Origin: Dirofilaria immitis
Lineage: Eukaryota; Nematoda; Chromadorea; Rhabditida; Onchocercidae
Assembly: GCA_024305405.1 (NCBI GenBank)
Contig: JAKNDB010000109.1
Coordinates: 3,596,001 to 3,660,000 of the forward strand
DNA: 64,000 nucleotides
Direction: 5' to 3'
Of the stretch, positions 24,569 through 37,100 are shown piece after piece; the stretch's first letter is position 1; each line of letters opens with the position of its first letter. The translations under genes and the position numbers were made by a program. Under the pieces are notes generated by a model that had not been told where the DNA came from, searched no databases, and saw only the letters and a program-made list of their open reading frames with translations.

Positions 24569-27209
24569 TTCCTTCTTGCCAAAACGGCTTTCAGTGCATA
24601 TCGCGAAGAATTTCAGATTTAAACATACTCTCCAATCAACAACGCGCTGCATCTAAATATACTATGCTTTACTAAATTTGGTAGTCGTGCTTCAAATGAA
24701 ACTGCTTAGTTAATTCGTTTATTAGTGACCTTAACTACGACACCATTCTAAACCCATGTCATATATTAAGTTGTTTCTTTTTAATATGTGTCAAATAATT
24801 TTACCTTCTAGGACCCGAATGACATTATAAAAAAGAACCACTTCAGTAACTCAATTTTATACGACAGTGTCTTGTTTCAATTTTTCTGCTATAAAAATAA
24901 TCATGTCTTGCCGAATATCGTAAAATTTAGATTATAATGAACATCAAATTTATTGCTATCATGGTCCTTTTACCGGCCACAAACAAACCGCATCAAAACA
25001 AACATCATAAATCAGAAAAAAAAGCAGATGCTGTGAAATAGCGAAACCATGGTATATTTCTTAAAAACAGAGCTATAATAAAATACTAATAAAAAAACAA
25101 TATCACAGACACGAAACTGATAAACTAATATATAAAAAAAAGCAAAATATAATGTCTAGCTTACTGAGGTCAATTAACCGTTATCGGTATTGTATTTGAA
25201 AATAACTACATCCAGGTAGTGCTAGCAAAGCTTTTCAGTAATCCTGAAAGTTCAATGTTCCAAAAAATGGAAAAGAGGAAGTGCTAGTGAATGTATCATT
25301 CAAAACTAAAAGCAGTATTATTATATAGTAGAGGCGCCATAAAGCTGCACATTATACAGAATAACAAATACAGGATGAATGAAAATGATAAGGGATTATA
25401 TGCAACGGATGTAAGAAATCTTTGAAAGGAATTCGAGACGACATAATTTTAGCAGGTTCTAAAAGTAATCACATCTGATCAAAAAAGAATGGAAAAGTGC
25501 AGTTGTTCATAACTGAATGCAGAATCAAGATAAGTGTGCTAATGATAATTTATAAAACATTAACTTTGGAATCAGAAATAACAAATCCCTAAAAACTCTA
25601 GAAACAAATCTGCCATAACGAACTAACAGCGAACGAAAATGATTCTGCATGATGAGGATATTACATACCAGATAGGCATGTATCACACATATGATAGCCA
25701 CTAGAACAATCTGAGGAATTGATATTTAAATTATTTTTTTAAATGCCTAGATTTATAAAAAGGAAAAAATTATATTTACTTCAACGGAAAACGAATGCAG
25801 GTACTTCTGTTGATATCAAAACCATTCACCATATTTTCACTCAAATAAAAAAGACTGGATTAACAGCTATATAAACAGACATAAATAATCACATTACAAA
25901 AAAATCTTGTAATATGCATAATCACGGCCAATATCTAAAAAAAGCTCAAAGAAAATACAGACCGATGCATCGTAATGAATTTCCTTTTCCACAGGATACC
26001 TTTCCTCTTAATATTCTGAATTTAAATAAATATATATCACGTAAATTAGCACCATATTCACCGGTCTCATGAATAAAACTTGAAAAATTTGGAGGAAACA
26101 TTAAATATGATTTAAATGTAGGCAAATAAGAAACTATATATTTTAAGAAAAGAAGTTTGCGTAGGAGCTTGACATGCAGTCATATCAGAAGTAATTCGGG
26201 ACCACTAGTTTAACTGCACAGGAAAACTAGAATTAATTATTCATCAATTTACCATCAAATTCCATTCAACAAAAAATTTGAAAAATGCATCGAACGAACA
26301 GTGCAAAACGCAAGTGTTACAGCAGTAAAATATCGCACAAATAATTTAAAAACATGTAATTTGATGACATGAAAACTAATTTAGTCATTTTGAAATGCAT
26401 AAAAATGAGCATGTACAGGATAAAAGAAAAAGAAACACATTCGTAGAAGAAGCGACATTCTTCCACTTTCGCAATAATCATATAACTATCAATAGTAGGT
26501 CTTGTTGAAGATGCTCGCATAAATATCTATACCAACATAAAGATCCTTCAGGAGCATACTTTTTAGTCAAATTTAAAGTTCCACTTGAAACATCTATTTT
26601 TCTGTTAAACAGTATTTTAAAAAAGATGGTGCAATGAACATTTAAAAAATCTTTTTAAATGATCTGCAACTTAACGTAAAATTGATTATATCAAAAACTA
26701 TAGGAAATAACAGTGACGACAAATTAGTAAGTTATATAATACTAAAAAAAATGTAGATATCATGTAAGTGCGCAAGATCTCAAAAGAAGTGTTTGGATAA
26801 TGAAAATAAATTATTCAGAAAATAATATATATTTAAAATAACTTTCATCTTTCAGTGCAATCAGAAAAGTGTAACTTTTAGAAAGAGAAGAAAAACCTTT
26901 GAAAATTTAAACCGCATCATGATCACTGATAGTGCATTTATAGGCTCAAAAGACTGATAATCGTCGCAGTGCGCTTATATATTAACTAGAATTATTGCAA
27001 AGGTGATGTTGAAGATGTCTAATCGATTCTTAGACCTAAGATCCAAACAAAAAAATTGTTAGCCTAAAACAACCAATTCATGTTACACAAAGTAACAGCT
27101 CTTGTATAATAACTAGCTTAATGCGCTGTATGAAAGCATGCTGTACCCGCATTTGAAAATAAAAGAGACATTGATTACTATCTGACTATCTGACCAACAT
27201 CTGGTTAAC
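24569..27209. other. Intergenic DNA between convergent genes, A-rich on the plus strand
   Basis: No exon was recognised. The plus strand turns A-rich from about 24.9 kb to 27 kb, consistent with lying downstream of a minus-strand gene. It includes the 3' flank of the hexosaminidase gene, whose stop codon is at 27210-27212. Confidence 0.55.
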
Positions 27210-30200
27210 TTAAAATTCCTGTACAGCGAAAGGTCGCCTGGGAAAGACACGTAGCTCCGAAAGTTTATCTATTCGCTGCGACAATTCTTCTAGACGTTTC
27301 AGTGTTGGCTTTACGTACACATAAACAAATTCAGCTACTGTGTCATTGTAGAAGACAGTTTGCATTTCAGTCCTGAAAAAGTTTGCCTTCAACTATGTGT
27401 CCTAGGAAGTCCCACTCATCAAAAGGCATAAATCTGCAAACATTAAATTAAACTAATTTACCTAATATTCTGCTCGCAAACCTCCATTTCACGAAGAAAC
27501 GATTTAACCTTATACAGTACTTGGTCAAGATACCAAGCTTGTGTGTATAAGTGTTTTTCGTTGAACCTTGCTATCCAGCCACGAACCTTAAACAAAGTAT
27601 TTAGTTTTATGTTAAGCTTTTATTTTCAAAAATTCAAGCAGACCTGATAATCATTGAAAACTTGCTCTTCAACTGAATTAATTGTAGAGTGCAATGTTTG
27701 GACGGCATGAAAAACGTGTACACCTAAAAAGTTCAATAAATAGGATACAAATAAGATATAAAAATCCAGTTCCACAAATGTTCATATGTGTATTGTTTGC
27801 AGTATGTTAACTTGCATAACAGTATTTTCTATCTATAAATCGCTTGACTGCTTTCTGAACTATTCAAAAAACTACTACTTTATAACATTTAAAGGAACTG
27901 AAAAAAACCAGTACCAGGAAAGGTACATTGTGGTATGAAAGGAGATGAATTTTTGTCGAAATACAATACTGAAGAGCACTTCAACACTTGTGAGACTGAC
28001 CGCATCACTAAATATCAAATTTAATAACCTTTTAACAGCCTTACAAAGATAAAAAATGATATGAATGTTTTGTACGAACAACGTAAATGTATATTCACTT
28101 TTGAAAACGATATAAAAGATTAAACCAATGGAACAAAATTTAAGTAGTACCGCAGGCTGGAAGATTGTATTCTTATCTAAAATTTATTAAAATGGATGAA
28201 AATATTTCTCAGCTAAAATTTTCATGAACTGAACCGAAATTTTACCCTCAGAACTGTACTGACCGCTTTTTAAAACAGCCATGTTTACAGCAGCGGAAAG
28301 AAGGCCAACAGGTATAACTTCGCATATGATGGCGAAGTGATCGAACCTAAAAATGATTAATCAATTAAAAATGCGACGTTCAATTTGCCCAATTTAAAAG
28401 AAATAACAAAATATTTCACACAGTTAAACAAACATGTGCAGCTTTTTTGGAAATACAAAAACAAGGCTGAACTCCACAATGTTTCACTGCGAACTATCAT
28501 ACATATTGCAGTACAATAAATGTTTTCGCTAAAGTATCATTACGTACATAACTAAAAAGCTTAACCTCTGCCAACCGGTTACAATAATACCTCGGAATTG
28601 CTTGAATTTGGAATGATGTTCATTCATTTGTTTTAGCCAACTTATATGATTATTCAGGTAATGCTGAACATTAGAAGCATACTGGTCTGGGCCATCGGCA
28701 CCTAAAGTGAGCACAGAATAACAATTACGGAAAGAGTAATCATTAGCTGAAACCCTAAAGCAGAGAAGATTTACTCTGTTACACAATATAAGTTTGTAAT
28801 ACCCCATACTTTTAAAAACTCAACTTTGTATGCAGAAGCCCCCAAATGTACGAAAACATTGAAGATAATCGCTGCCAAAAATCAGGTAACAATTGGTCAT
28901 CCAAATTTTCCATATAATTCCATACCACTGGCTCGACCAATTTACTCAAACTAAAAATAATGGGACTGATAAAGTACTAGATTAATTTTCAACCATTTAT
29001 CAATGAGTGTTAAAATCACGCTATATTTGCTGCCAATAAAAATTAATTATAGTGTTGAATATTGTTTGCTAAGTGGAAAAGTGCAGAATAAACGCTTCAT
29101 AACATAATTTATCAAACAGAGATGCATATATCAAGGCAAAGAAAAGATTTTTTTGCCATAGCGATAAGCAGAATAATGAGTACCATTTGAAAATGTGATC
29201 ATGTAAGGCCATTTAAAGCATTTATCAAAAATGAAAAAATACTTACCCATGCTTCAAGACACTTTGCACTTGTAAATTTACGAGCATGTCGTGCCAAATC
29301 AATACACTGACTTTTTTCTTTGAAATTTGAGCCTAAAATCCATTACATTCTAGACTTGTAACTAATAAGGAAAAACTTTCTGAAGTAATCACCGAATCCT
29401 TTTTAATCTCGGTCAAATATACTACAGATTAAATTTGAAAATATGAACAACTGAGTGGAAAGAATATAAAAAAATAAGTGAAAAAAATAGAAATACGCTA
29501 ATGATAAAAAAATTTCAGAAAAACAGTAACCTTAACGAATTTCGCTATTCTCGCGATGTGTTTAAGCAGCAAGAATTCGGTATCAACATTATTAATTATC
29601 ATATAATTTCTGTCCTTTTCACACCGACCGATCTAAAATAAAAAAAACAGTAAAAATAGCATGAAGCAGTAATCCATAACTGAATGGATTACATTACATT
29701 TCATACTTTCATAATGCTACTATTTCTATTCGCTACCAACAAATATGCCATCCAATAAAAGTATCGATAGAAATATTTTGTTCTGAAACTCAATATTATA
29801 TTCATGGAATCAAGAAAAGATATAAGCAATTTAAAATGCAGTAAAACAAACCTGAAAAACCTCATCTGCTCCAATGTGGAAATATTTCATCGTAAAATCT
29901 TTATGCAAATCAATATTTGTCTCAGTGCTTCCTGTACCAAATCAACCGCTCCTTCATCCGTCAAACAAATAACCTGAATTTAAACGGATTTTTTCTATGT
30001 CACTAAAACCCTACTCATAAAAAATAAAAATGCAAATATATTTCTAAATTAAATAAAGAACTTCTGGAATCAAATAAAAAATCTCAATGAACTTAAGACA
30101 TAAATTATAATTATACTTAACCTGTGGATATCGTTCCTCCTCACGATATTTGGTGAAGTTAGGGTATTTCAAAATGTATTCCAGATGACCCACTGTTTGC

Positions 30201-31261
30201 ACAAGGGGTATAATGTCCAAATTATGTGCCTGGATTACATGAAGAAAACGACGCAACTCATCCAAACTATATGCATTGCCAGCTTTTATCCCGCTTAGTT
30301 TACCTTTAAAATCATAAATTAAGTACCAATCACTATTAATTACTAAGATGATAATGAGATTAAAAGAGTTAAATTCAATAAAATTTATTAATGCAATTAC
30401 AAATTGATATTATGGAAATTTTCCCTCCATAGTATTCAAAAAAGTTGAATTGAAAAAAGAGAAACTCGCCTGTAAATGGAAACATGTCTTCATACTCTAT
30501 CATTATTCCTGTTGCTCCTATTTGTTTGATAAATGGAACAAGCTTCAACAAATAGTCCATTTTTGGTGCTGCGCCTTTCAAATCCAGATGAAAAATGCGA
30601 TTTGCTGTAACGGACAGAGTTTACATATATTTCTTTCAATAAACATAACAAGAATCAACATTAAAAACTAATTCATAGTCCATAATAACAAGGAGTCCTC
30701 AAAATCAAAGACCTCATCACTTTTGTTATTATTAACTTAACAAACTCAAACAATCCACCTATATCAAAAAAAAAGTTCAAAATTACGGAAAAAAAAATAT
30801 GTAAGAATTTCTCTAAATTTACGCGCAATAAAGTAGTTTTGCGAAGATCCTAGCATATGTAGTACTTTCTGGAAGCTTCGGTCATGATCAATGACAAACC
30901 CTTCCAAATTTTCCAGACTATTTCTCTGAATTGCAAAAAATAGAGTTATAATGATGACAGGGAGAATGAGTACTGCAAAAATTTAATTGTATAGGAAATA
31001 TAACGACAATAACAAACAATGAAAAAGATAAAGTTGAATATTTGGACTTTTGCAATATTATCAATACCTCCTGCTCATTTTCTTACCAATTTCACTAAAA
31101 AATAGAGAAAAGATTGGAGGAAATAAAACACACTGAACCAGATGCTTAACTAAAAATGACCTTTGCTCCATTAACGTTTGTTCGCAAATGGGCTTTGTAT
31201 GATATATTACGTTGCATTCGCGATTTATTCTAAAAATCAATTTCTTAACAATATTCAACAT
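27210..31261 (-). CDS. HEXD-type beta-hexosaminidase (glycoside hydrolase family 20), frame-broken
   Basis: Removes terminal beta-linked N-acetylhexosamine from glycans. Exons in gene order: 31261-31087, 30972-30823 (hydrophobic signal anchor VLILPVIIITLFFAI), 30604-30470 (NRIFHLDLKGAAPKMDYL, IEYEDMFPFTG), 30303-30122 (VQTVGHLEYILKYP), 29973-29852 (catalytic-pair motif HIGADEVF), 29632-29531, 29332-29247 (VLIWHDML), 28950 to about 28825 (LVEPVVWNY), 28701-28566 (GADGPDQY, TGWQR), 28346-28264 (FDHFAIICEVIPVG), 27723-27644, about 27592-27465, and about 27417-27210. These follow the order of animal HEXD proteins. The 30470 intron uses a GC donor. Single bases appear missing at about 29912 and in a G5 run at 28839-28843, with another frame change near 27380. 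The start Met is uncertain; 31171 is an alternative. Either a pseudogene or an uncorrected assembly. Confidence 0.85.
30465..30470 (-). other. GC-AG intron donor in the hexosaminidase gene
   Basis: Read on the minus strand the junction is TTTACAG followed by gcgagt. Joining at this G to the acceptor at 30304 gives PFTG-KLSGIK in frame, as expected for the family. The alternative GT donor four bases further on would give a stop codon straight after the join, so the GC donor is the better reading. Confidence 0.7.
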
Positions 31262-31314
31262 GAAAATGTTTTAAAGCCGTGATAAGAAAATGTTGTTCTA
31301 ATGTATCAAGTTAT

Positions 31315-31337
31315 ATATATATTTGTTTAATCATTTA

Positions 31338-31372
<35 letters not shown>
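31315..31372. repeat. TA microsatellite arrays flanking a GC-rich island
   Basis: TA tracts occupy about 31312-31321 and 31339-31370; further tracts lie at about 31461-31486 and 31781-31816. The two central arrays bracket the 31371-31460 island. Confidence 0.85.
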
Positions 31373-31373
<1 letters not shown>

Positions 31374-31460
31374 TGTGTGCTCGGACCATCCGAATATTCG
31401 CGCAGCAGCACTTCTTCCGGTTTCGAGCCTTGTACTTAGTTCATGAAGCATCAACAGTTC
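31371..31460. other. Non-AT-rich 90-base island between two TA arrays
   Basis: This block is much less AT-rich than its surroundings and open on both strands; the minus reading includes STRLETGRSAAARIFG. It contains GGTTTCGAGCC, which resembles a pol III B box, but no tRNA fold was recognised. It may be an exon of an unknown minus-strand gene, a tRNA-derived element or a small RNA gene. No splice sites settle it. Confidence 0.3.
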
Positions 31461-31858
31461 AATATATATATATATATATATATATACATAGGATTATTTA
31501 TTTCATTACGTAAATATTTTGTTTTTTTTTACTTACTATTTATTGTACTTAATCAGGGGATAATAAAATTTTTTACTAATGATTATCATCACCTGATGAA
31601 TTGATTTTTATTGTATGTGTGTGTGTAATATTTTGTTGGTAGCATACTAGCTAAAATGCTTATTAAGTCTACTTAATTGATTAGTATTATCAATTAAGCT
31701 ATCATTTTATCTTCATTGTTATCGACAGTTAGGCGATAACTTAGATAAAATATAGACACCGCGAATATCACCGTTTATATTTTATATATATATATAATAT
31801 ATATATATGTATATATTTGCCGCAAACCTATCTTGATATCCTATCAAATGAAATCTAC

Positions 31859-32126
31859 CAGATAATTCAGGGCATTAATCGAAGGAAAAAGTTTGCCTGA
31901 TAGTCTATAATGAAGATTGTGGCTGTATAAATCACCGTTAGCAACGATATCGACAACGCAAATCGTCGAATCGACCTTCGTAACATTTTCTGAAATACTA
32001 TTCCAAAACTCACAGGAAGGTAGCATTAATTATATGTATCTGCATTAATTCTGACAGTAATACTTCAGAGAACATACCGCAAAGGAACAATATCCAACCC
32101 ATCAGGTCAGACCCACCAACTTTCAT
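31859..32126 (-). CDS. Possible secreted-protein 5' exon(s), frame-broken, unknown
   Basis: The minus strand starts with ATG at 32126 and a signal-peptide-like run (MGWILFLCGMFSEVLLS), then after a frame change near 32020 reads SENVTKVDSTICVVDIVANG and ends at a good donor (CTG then gtagat) at 31859. A consensus donor gtgagt also follows the first segment at about 32019, but only 24 bases separate it from the next acceptor. N-glycosylation sites (NAT, NVT) fit a lumenal protein. The plus strand is also open here (for example SRPEQTQHATGSELNEF), so strand choice is insecure. Not recognised. It might be an upstream gene or alternative 5' exons of the hexosaminidase. Confidence 0.28.
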
Positions 32127-32359
32127 TCCTGATATGAAGCAAGCAAGAACGAACTTTTCACGGCCCGAACAAACACAGCATGCAACCGGATCTGAGCTGA
32201 ATGAATTTCGTTTCGGACAAGGAAGCGATAGTAATGAAAGACTTTAGTTCGTTTGGTTGAGTGATCGCTTGGTTGCGTGTTGTGTCATTACAGATCACAA
32301 TTCGGATTACTTCGCTTGCTTTTTTGAGAGTTGTTTAACTGTCGAGTCTTCTTTTTCCT

Positions 32360-32572
32360 TCAAGTTAATGTGGATAACGTAATCCACATTTCCTGTAAGT
32401 GATCATTCTGAAAACTTTCACTTGTATGTGATGGCAAGTGCCTGTTCTCCATTCTATCCGTTATATTGAGTCCAGAAATAAATCTTTCTAAAACTATATG
32501 AAACGCATATTGAAGCATAAGCTCGATTTCCCTAGCAGTGTAGTAGTTTATCAAGCGGTAGTACGTAAACAC
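32360..32572 (-). CDS. Hypothetical open frame, doubtful
   Basis: An open frame of 70 codons (begins MFTYYRLINYYTAREIE) with fairly even amino-acid use and no recognised domain. No consensus donor was found in it. It lies upstream of the possible secreted-protein exon on the same strand and could be its 5' neighbour or chance. Confidence 0.18.
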   Translation of the reverse strand: MFTYYRLINYYTAREIELMLQYAFHIVLERFISGLNITDRMENRHLPSHTSESFQNDHLQEMWITLSTLT

Positions 32573-33266
32573 TTTGATCTCCCTGTTTATTCCGATAAAA
32601 CTAATGATTATTTTGTGCTAAATTTCACCTAATTTTGAGTCGCTCTGTTGACAGAAAATGATCATCTTCAGTACCTGTTGAGGTCGGTGTAAATCAATTA
32701 ATTTATGAGGTTTTATTTAGCCCGTTTCATAGTTTCTGTTGTAGTACATCAAGAATTTCTAGAAAGCAGCATGCTGGATTATTAGCATGGTAGACTAAAT
32801 GTTGTAGATTTAAAAACATGCAGCAATCTAAGCATTTATAATATCACGTAGACTGTTGCATAAAAAAGTAGTTTTTGATGTGACAGTACTGCCCGAGGCA
32901 TTTTATACATATACAAGACAATACAACTGAGAAAAGTTAATCAATTTTTGCGAAGCACGAAGTTTTTTTTTAATATGCATCTTCTGGCAGAATCCAAATG
33001 TAATTTTTTTGCTTTTTTCTTAAAATCTAAAATTATTTTTTGGGAAGTAAAATTACAGATTTTGCTACAGGATTTAGAACGTAAGATTAAGCTAAATTAA
33101 ATCAGAATCCGCTATAGAAGTTACAGTAGTTACAAAGGTTACATTGATAACGTCAGCGTCGTGCTTTTAACACAGATCACTGTAGCTGAAAACTTACGGA
33201 ATTCTCACTGTTAATAAATATCCTGAAAATTTAGGAATGAGAATGCATGATATTTTCCATACTTCA

Positions 33267-33756
33267 CTATTTGGCCGTTGCTTTAGCCAATAAATCAAAT
33301 AAGATATAATTTCGACGTGCCAGTTCTGCCGGTGTATAGGCCCAGAGAGGAAATTTGTCGAGTGGAATTAAATGTCTGAAATTGTTTCTTCAGTTATTTT
33401 TATAAATTGTTATGAATTATATAATATATAGAGAGATCGTTCATCACTGCTTTCTTGCTAAGATATGGGAAAAAAATTAATGAAAGATTGATGCACTCAA
33501 AATTCGATCTAGGATATCAGTCCGTAGAGACTTGGTAATGCTCAAGTAAATACATTTGTTACATTGAGCTTCAGGAAGATCGAGACAGATTAGTAATGTA
33601 TTTTAAGTAGAGATTAGTAATGTATTCATTTCTGTTCTAATCTAAAGAATTGAATTACCTTTCCCATGTCATCATAAACAATATTGCGAATAGACCACAT
33701 TCGATAGTGGCCACTGTTCCAGCCAACAACTGAAAACGTGATGCTTTGGACACCAT
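33267..33756 (-). CDS. Small single-pass membrane protein, 68 residues
   Basis: Two exons, 33756-33659 and 33375-33267, with a consensus donor gtaatt and acceptor ttcag, phase 2, no frame problem, give a 68-residue protein. It begins MVSKASRFQLLAG and has one hydrophobic segment, TVATIECGLFAILFMMTW (residues about 14-31). The following part contains PLWAYTPAELARRNY and the end is AKATAK. The short length, single N-terminal span and basic tail are like small mitochondrial inner-membrane or respiratory-complex accessory proteins, but I do not recognise it. It is divergently paired with the histone-fold-like gene whose ATG lies 47 bases away at 33804, so both probably share one promoter. Confidence 0.75.
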
Positions 33757-33803
33757 AATAAAAAAGTGTTATCAAAAAGAAAATTTAATTTGACCGAACT
33801 ATC
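33757..33803. promoter_or_regulatory. Shared bidirectional promoter / 5' leader region
   Basis: Only 47 bases separate the start codons of two divergent genes (33756 on minus, 33804 on plus). Both leaders must lie here or be extended by exons not seen. No TATA box or trans-splice acceptor stands out. Sharing of regulation is inferred from geometry. Confidence 0.5.
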
Positions 33804-34158
33804 ATGTCCTTAACACGTAACAGACAGATTCGAAAGCGATTGAATTTGGTAGAGTTGCCACCTGAAATAATTTAAAGCTTCAAAGAAATTTCGAAGAAGT
33901 CATCTAAAGGTATTTTGACAGTCATTTCGCGTTTGGCATTTGAAAATTATTTACGAATAATACAACGGACAGCCAAAGTGAAAGCTATTGAAGAGGCTAG
34001 AGCAGTAAGAATCACTAAAAAATAAACCAGTGATTTCGTCAGTTCTGCTACGATAGAAATGAAAATGAATGTAATTACCGTGTTATTGCAAATACTTATC
34101 ACATACGGTGATGAGAATGCAGGTTACCATAATCACATTAACTGTGGAACATTTGTAG
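33804..34158 (+). CDS. Small histone-fold-like protein (possibly CENP-X/MHF2-like), one in-frame stop
   Basis: Exon 1 (33804-34004) starts MSLTRNRQIRKRL and ends KAIEEARA at an excellent donor gtaaga; exon 2 (34123-34158) supplies VTIITLTVEHL and a stop, in phase 0. This gives about 78 codons. A long middle helix (LTVISRLAFENYLRIIQ) followed by a short valine-rich strand and a final acidic helix start is the pattern of a histone fold, and the size is close to that of CENP-X (about 80 residues), which pairs with CENP-S in DNA repair and kinetochores. Codon 24 is TAA (33873-33875) directly after LPPEII, with the same frame continuing cleanly on both sides. So it is either a recent null allele or pseudogene, a base error, or a chance frame. 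CENP-W-like or another small histone-fold subunit are alternatives. Confidence 0.45.
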
Positions 34159-37100
34159 TGAGTGCATGATTTCTCCAGTATGATAACTCAAGTTGGATTC
34201 TTGAAAGTAAATGTTTGAATTAGCCAGTATATCTTTCGTGTGGATTAATACGGTTTTCTTCATAAATTTTGAATAATACGCTTCTATTCACTCATTCCTC
34301 CATCAATAAAAAATTTTGAGAGAAAATCGAAGTGTTGAATAATACTACGGTGTACAGTATGTTAGAAGATTTACGAAAGTTTTTCCCGATTTTCTGTCTC
34401 TTATTTCAAACGCATGAAGTCATTCTTTTCGTTGTCCCTAAAAGTTAGTTGCAACTTTTACCGAAGCTTAAACAATTAGATTTTTGTCGATCTTGAAATT
34501 AACGAATTTAAAAACGATGAGCTTTACAACCTTATAGAGTTTACTTCAAAATAGTATCAAAATAATATATTCCCCATCCACAAATTTTCCATGCAAAATG
34601 ACAAGATTTTTCTAGCAATTCGTTTTTTACTACTCTGGCGTCAATATGAGGCAATTGAGAATTACAATTTTCTGAAAAGATTTGGTGGATTTTGCTTGTA
34701 TTTGTTTCTTATACTAATAGATTCACAAAAATACTTAATAATCGTCAGCTTCATCTGTATTGATAAAGAATTTTATAATCAACAAAGAATTTATAAATCC
34801 ATTAGCTAAATATTAATTACCCAAAATGAAGTTTATAAATCAATGGTTTTTATTAGAGTTTACCAAGTTTTATGACTTCCTTTTCGTTGCTATTAAGCCT
34901 GAGCTGGAATGGAATATACGAATTAAGTTGAGAAAAATAAAACATAAAATTTCTTGTAAGATTAAAAATAAAAGATACAAAGTCAGGTTAACCAATATGG
35001 AAGTTTTCAAGGGCCGAAACTTTTTCACAACTTATTTTACATTTCGCAAACTAACAAGAAAAATAAAACTGTTTTGAATATTATAAATTCCGTCCGAGGT
35101 GAAACAAAACCAATCCAGTGGAGAAAATTTTCACATCTGATTCCATCCAGAACTATTTTTCGATGGTAGAAAATACGACGATTTTCAGCAGATGCTTAAC
35201 AGTCTATATATATTTACAATAGACTGTTCCATTAAACTGAAAGAAAAAATTTGGCCCTTATGTTCAATATTTTGATGTCCGCAGCCATTACAAAAGTGCC
35301 TCCCATAACAAAAAAGCACTCTGTGGAAATTTCGTTGCATTGTTTTCCAATCCAATAATGTTCCAATATTTTCTGATTTTCCTGAAGTTTTATTTCGGAT
35401 TTACATTTCACTTCACGTTTTTTCTGAACAAACATGAAGAAGACTGTTGCAGAATTCATTACCAAAAAAATCTGGCTTCTGATTCGGGGCGGCAAATAAT
35501 ATGATATGACTGAAATTAACATTGCACTCGTTGCATCTGTTATATACCTGAACTTCTGTAGTTATGAACAAATGGTAGGAAAATTATTCCAGAAAAATGG
35601 AAAAATTAAGCGTACTTTCAATTTGGATGTCCTGGCAAAGTAAATTTATCTGAAAGCAGCTTAATTGCTTAATTCAATTTATTTTGCAGTTCAATCTTTG
35701 TCAATCTGCAAATATAACACGTCCTTTTTTAAAAAGGTTCGGAAACCAGAAATAATAATATGGATTTCTCGTGATCCAAGGTGCTAATAATATCAGGAAG
35801 AAAATTGATATACGATTTTCGCAAAGACAAGCTTGGTAGTTCATCGTACTTTGTCTCAGCGTGTTTTTAATTTCTGTGTGCAAATCAGATTTTTTCTTTC
35901 TTTCTTATCATGGTTAAGTCCTGCTTTTTTTCTAATGTTTGGGATGAAAAAAAATTTCTTATTATCGGTAAGAAAGTAGGATCTTTAAAGAGTTTCAGAA
36001 GAAAATGGGATCAATGTTGACTATGTCATGCAATAACGAGTAGTATTGCAAAAAAATCATCCACGATATAAAATTGATGCCTGAATCTGCGAAAAAAAAT
36101 TCTAAGATATTATTTAATAAAAAACAGCAAATCAGATGTATTTTAAATCATTGTTTCCAATCCAGAAATTCTATAATAATATGGAATATTATAGTGAGAA
36201 TGTTGAAATTTCCTCAAAAATAAGTAGTTATGAAAGTTTTTAAACTGACAAATCGTAAAGAAGTAATTGCAAAAAACACTTTCTTATCTGGTCTATCAAG
36301 ACTTTGCACAAAAACAATTGATATCAACAATGCTTGGTCATAAAACATTCATCTCTACTTAAAATTTCTTTTGGATCTTCAGAAGCAAATATAAGTATAT
36401 CATAGTTTTTAATTATTTGATTGTCATAAAGTATATGTTTAAAAATAAATTATCGTTTTGCATAAATTATTGTCAAAAATCTTGTGGTATAGAATCTCTA
36501 GTTTATAAGCTAACCTCGTGTTTCATTTTCTTTGAACTCTTAGTTCCAATCGATTATGCATGTGTATATATATTTTCTCTATCTGTTATGGTACAGTTAG
36601 GTCTGAATGAATTTCTTGGAGCTTACAAAATAAAAAGCCAATATGCACCTCGTATTTAAAGTATTGAGAGATTTTCTGCGTCCGTCGCTTTCATTATGTT
36701 TATCTTCGTCTAATATTATAGAAAACTTGAAATTGTACATGCATCTCAAATTGATGACAGTGAAAATAGTTCAATATCACAGCATATATTTGATTAACTT
36801 CCTGGTAAAGAAAAACTTCAAGTAAATCAAAAATTAATTTGAAATTTCCTACCAGAATTCGCCAAATACATTGTCACATACGAAAAAACATTTTAAAAAT
36901 ATGAAATCTTACACTGAACTTATTCTACGATTGCTGTTGACGAGCTCGATAATAACGATGCTAATTTAACTTGTCGATTATACTGCTGTAAATTTTATCA
37001 CTTAACTTAATCATATCTACTAAAGAAATAGCTGCCATTTCGGTATTTTCGGACATTGTTAGATTAATGACCCACAATGTTTCCTCCTTTTTCTCAAAAA

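Noticed and set aside
31371..31460. tRNA gene suggested by the B-box-like GGTTTCGAGCC
   Set aside because: No acceptor stem or anticodon arm could be formed by eye, so it is not called a tRNA.
34591..35077. Two consecutive plus-strand open frames of 72 and 83 codons
   Set aside because: Composition is dominated by Phe, Ile, Lys and Asn as expected from AT-rich DNA; no domain or splice support.
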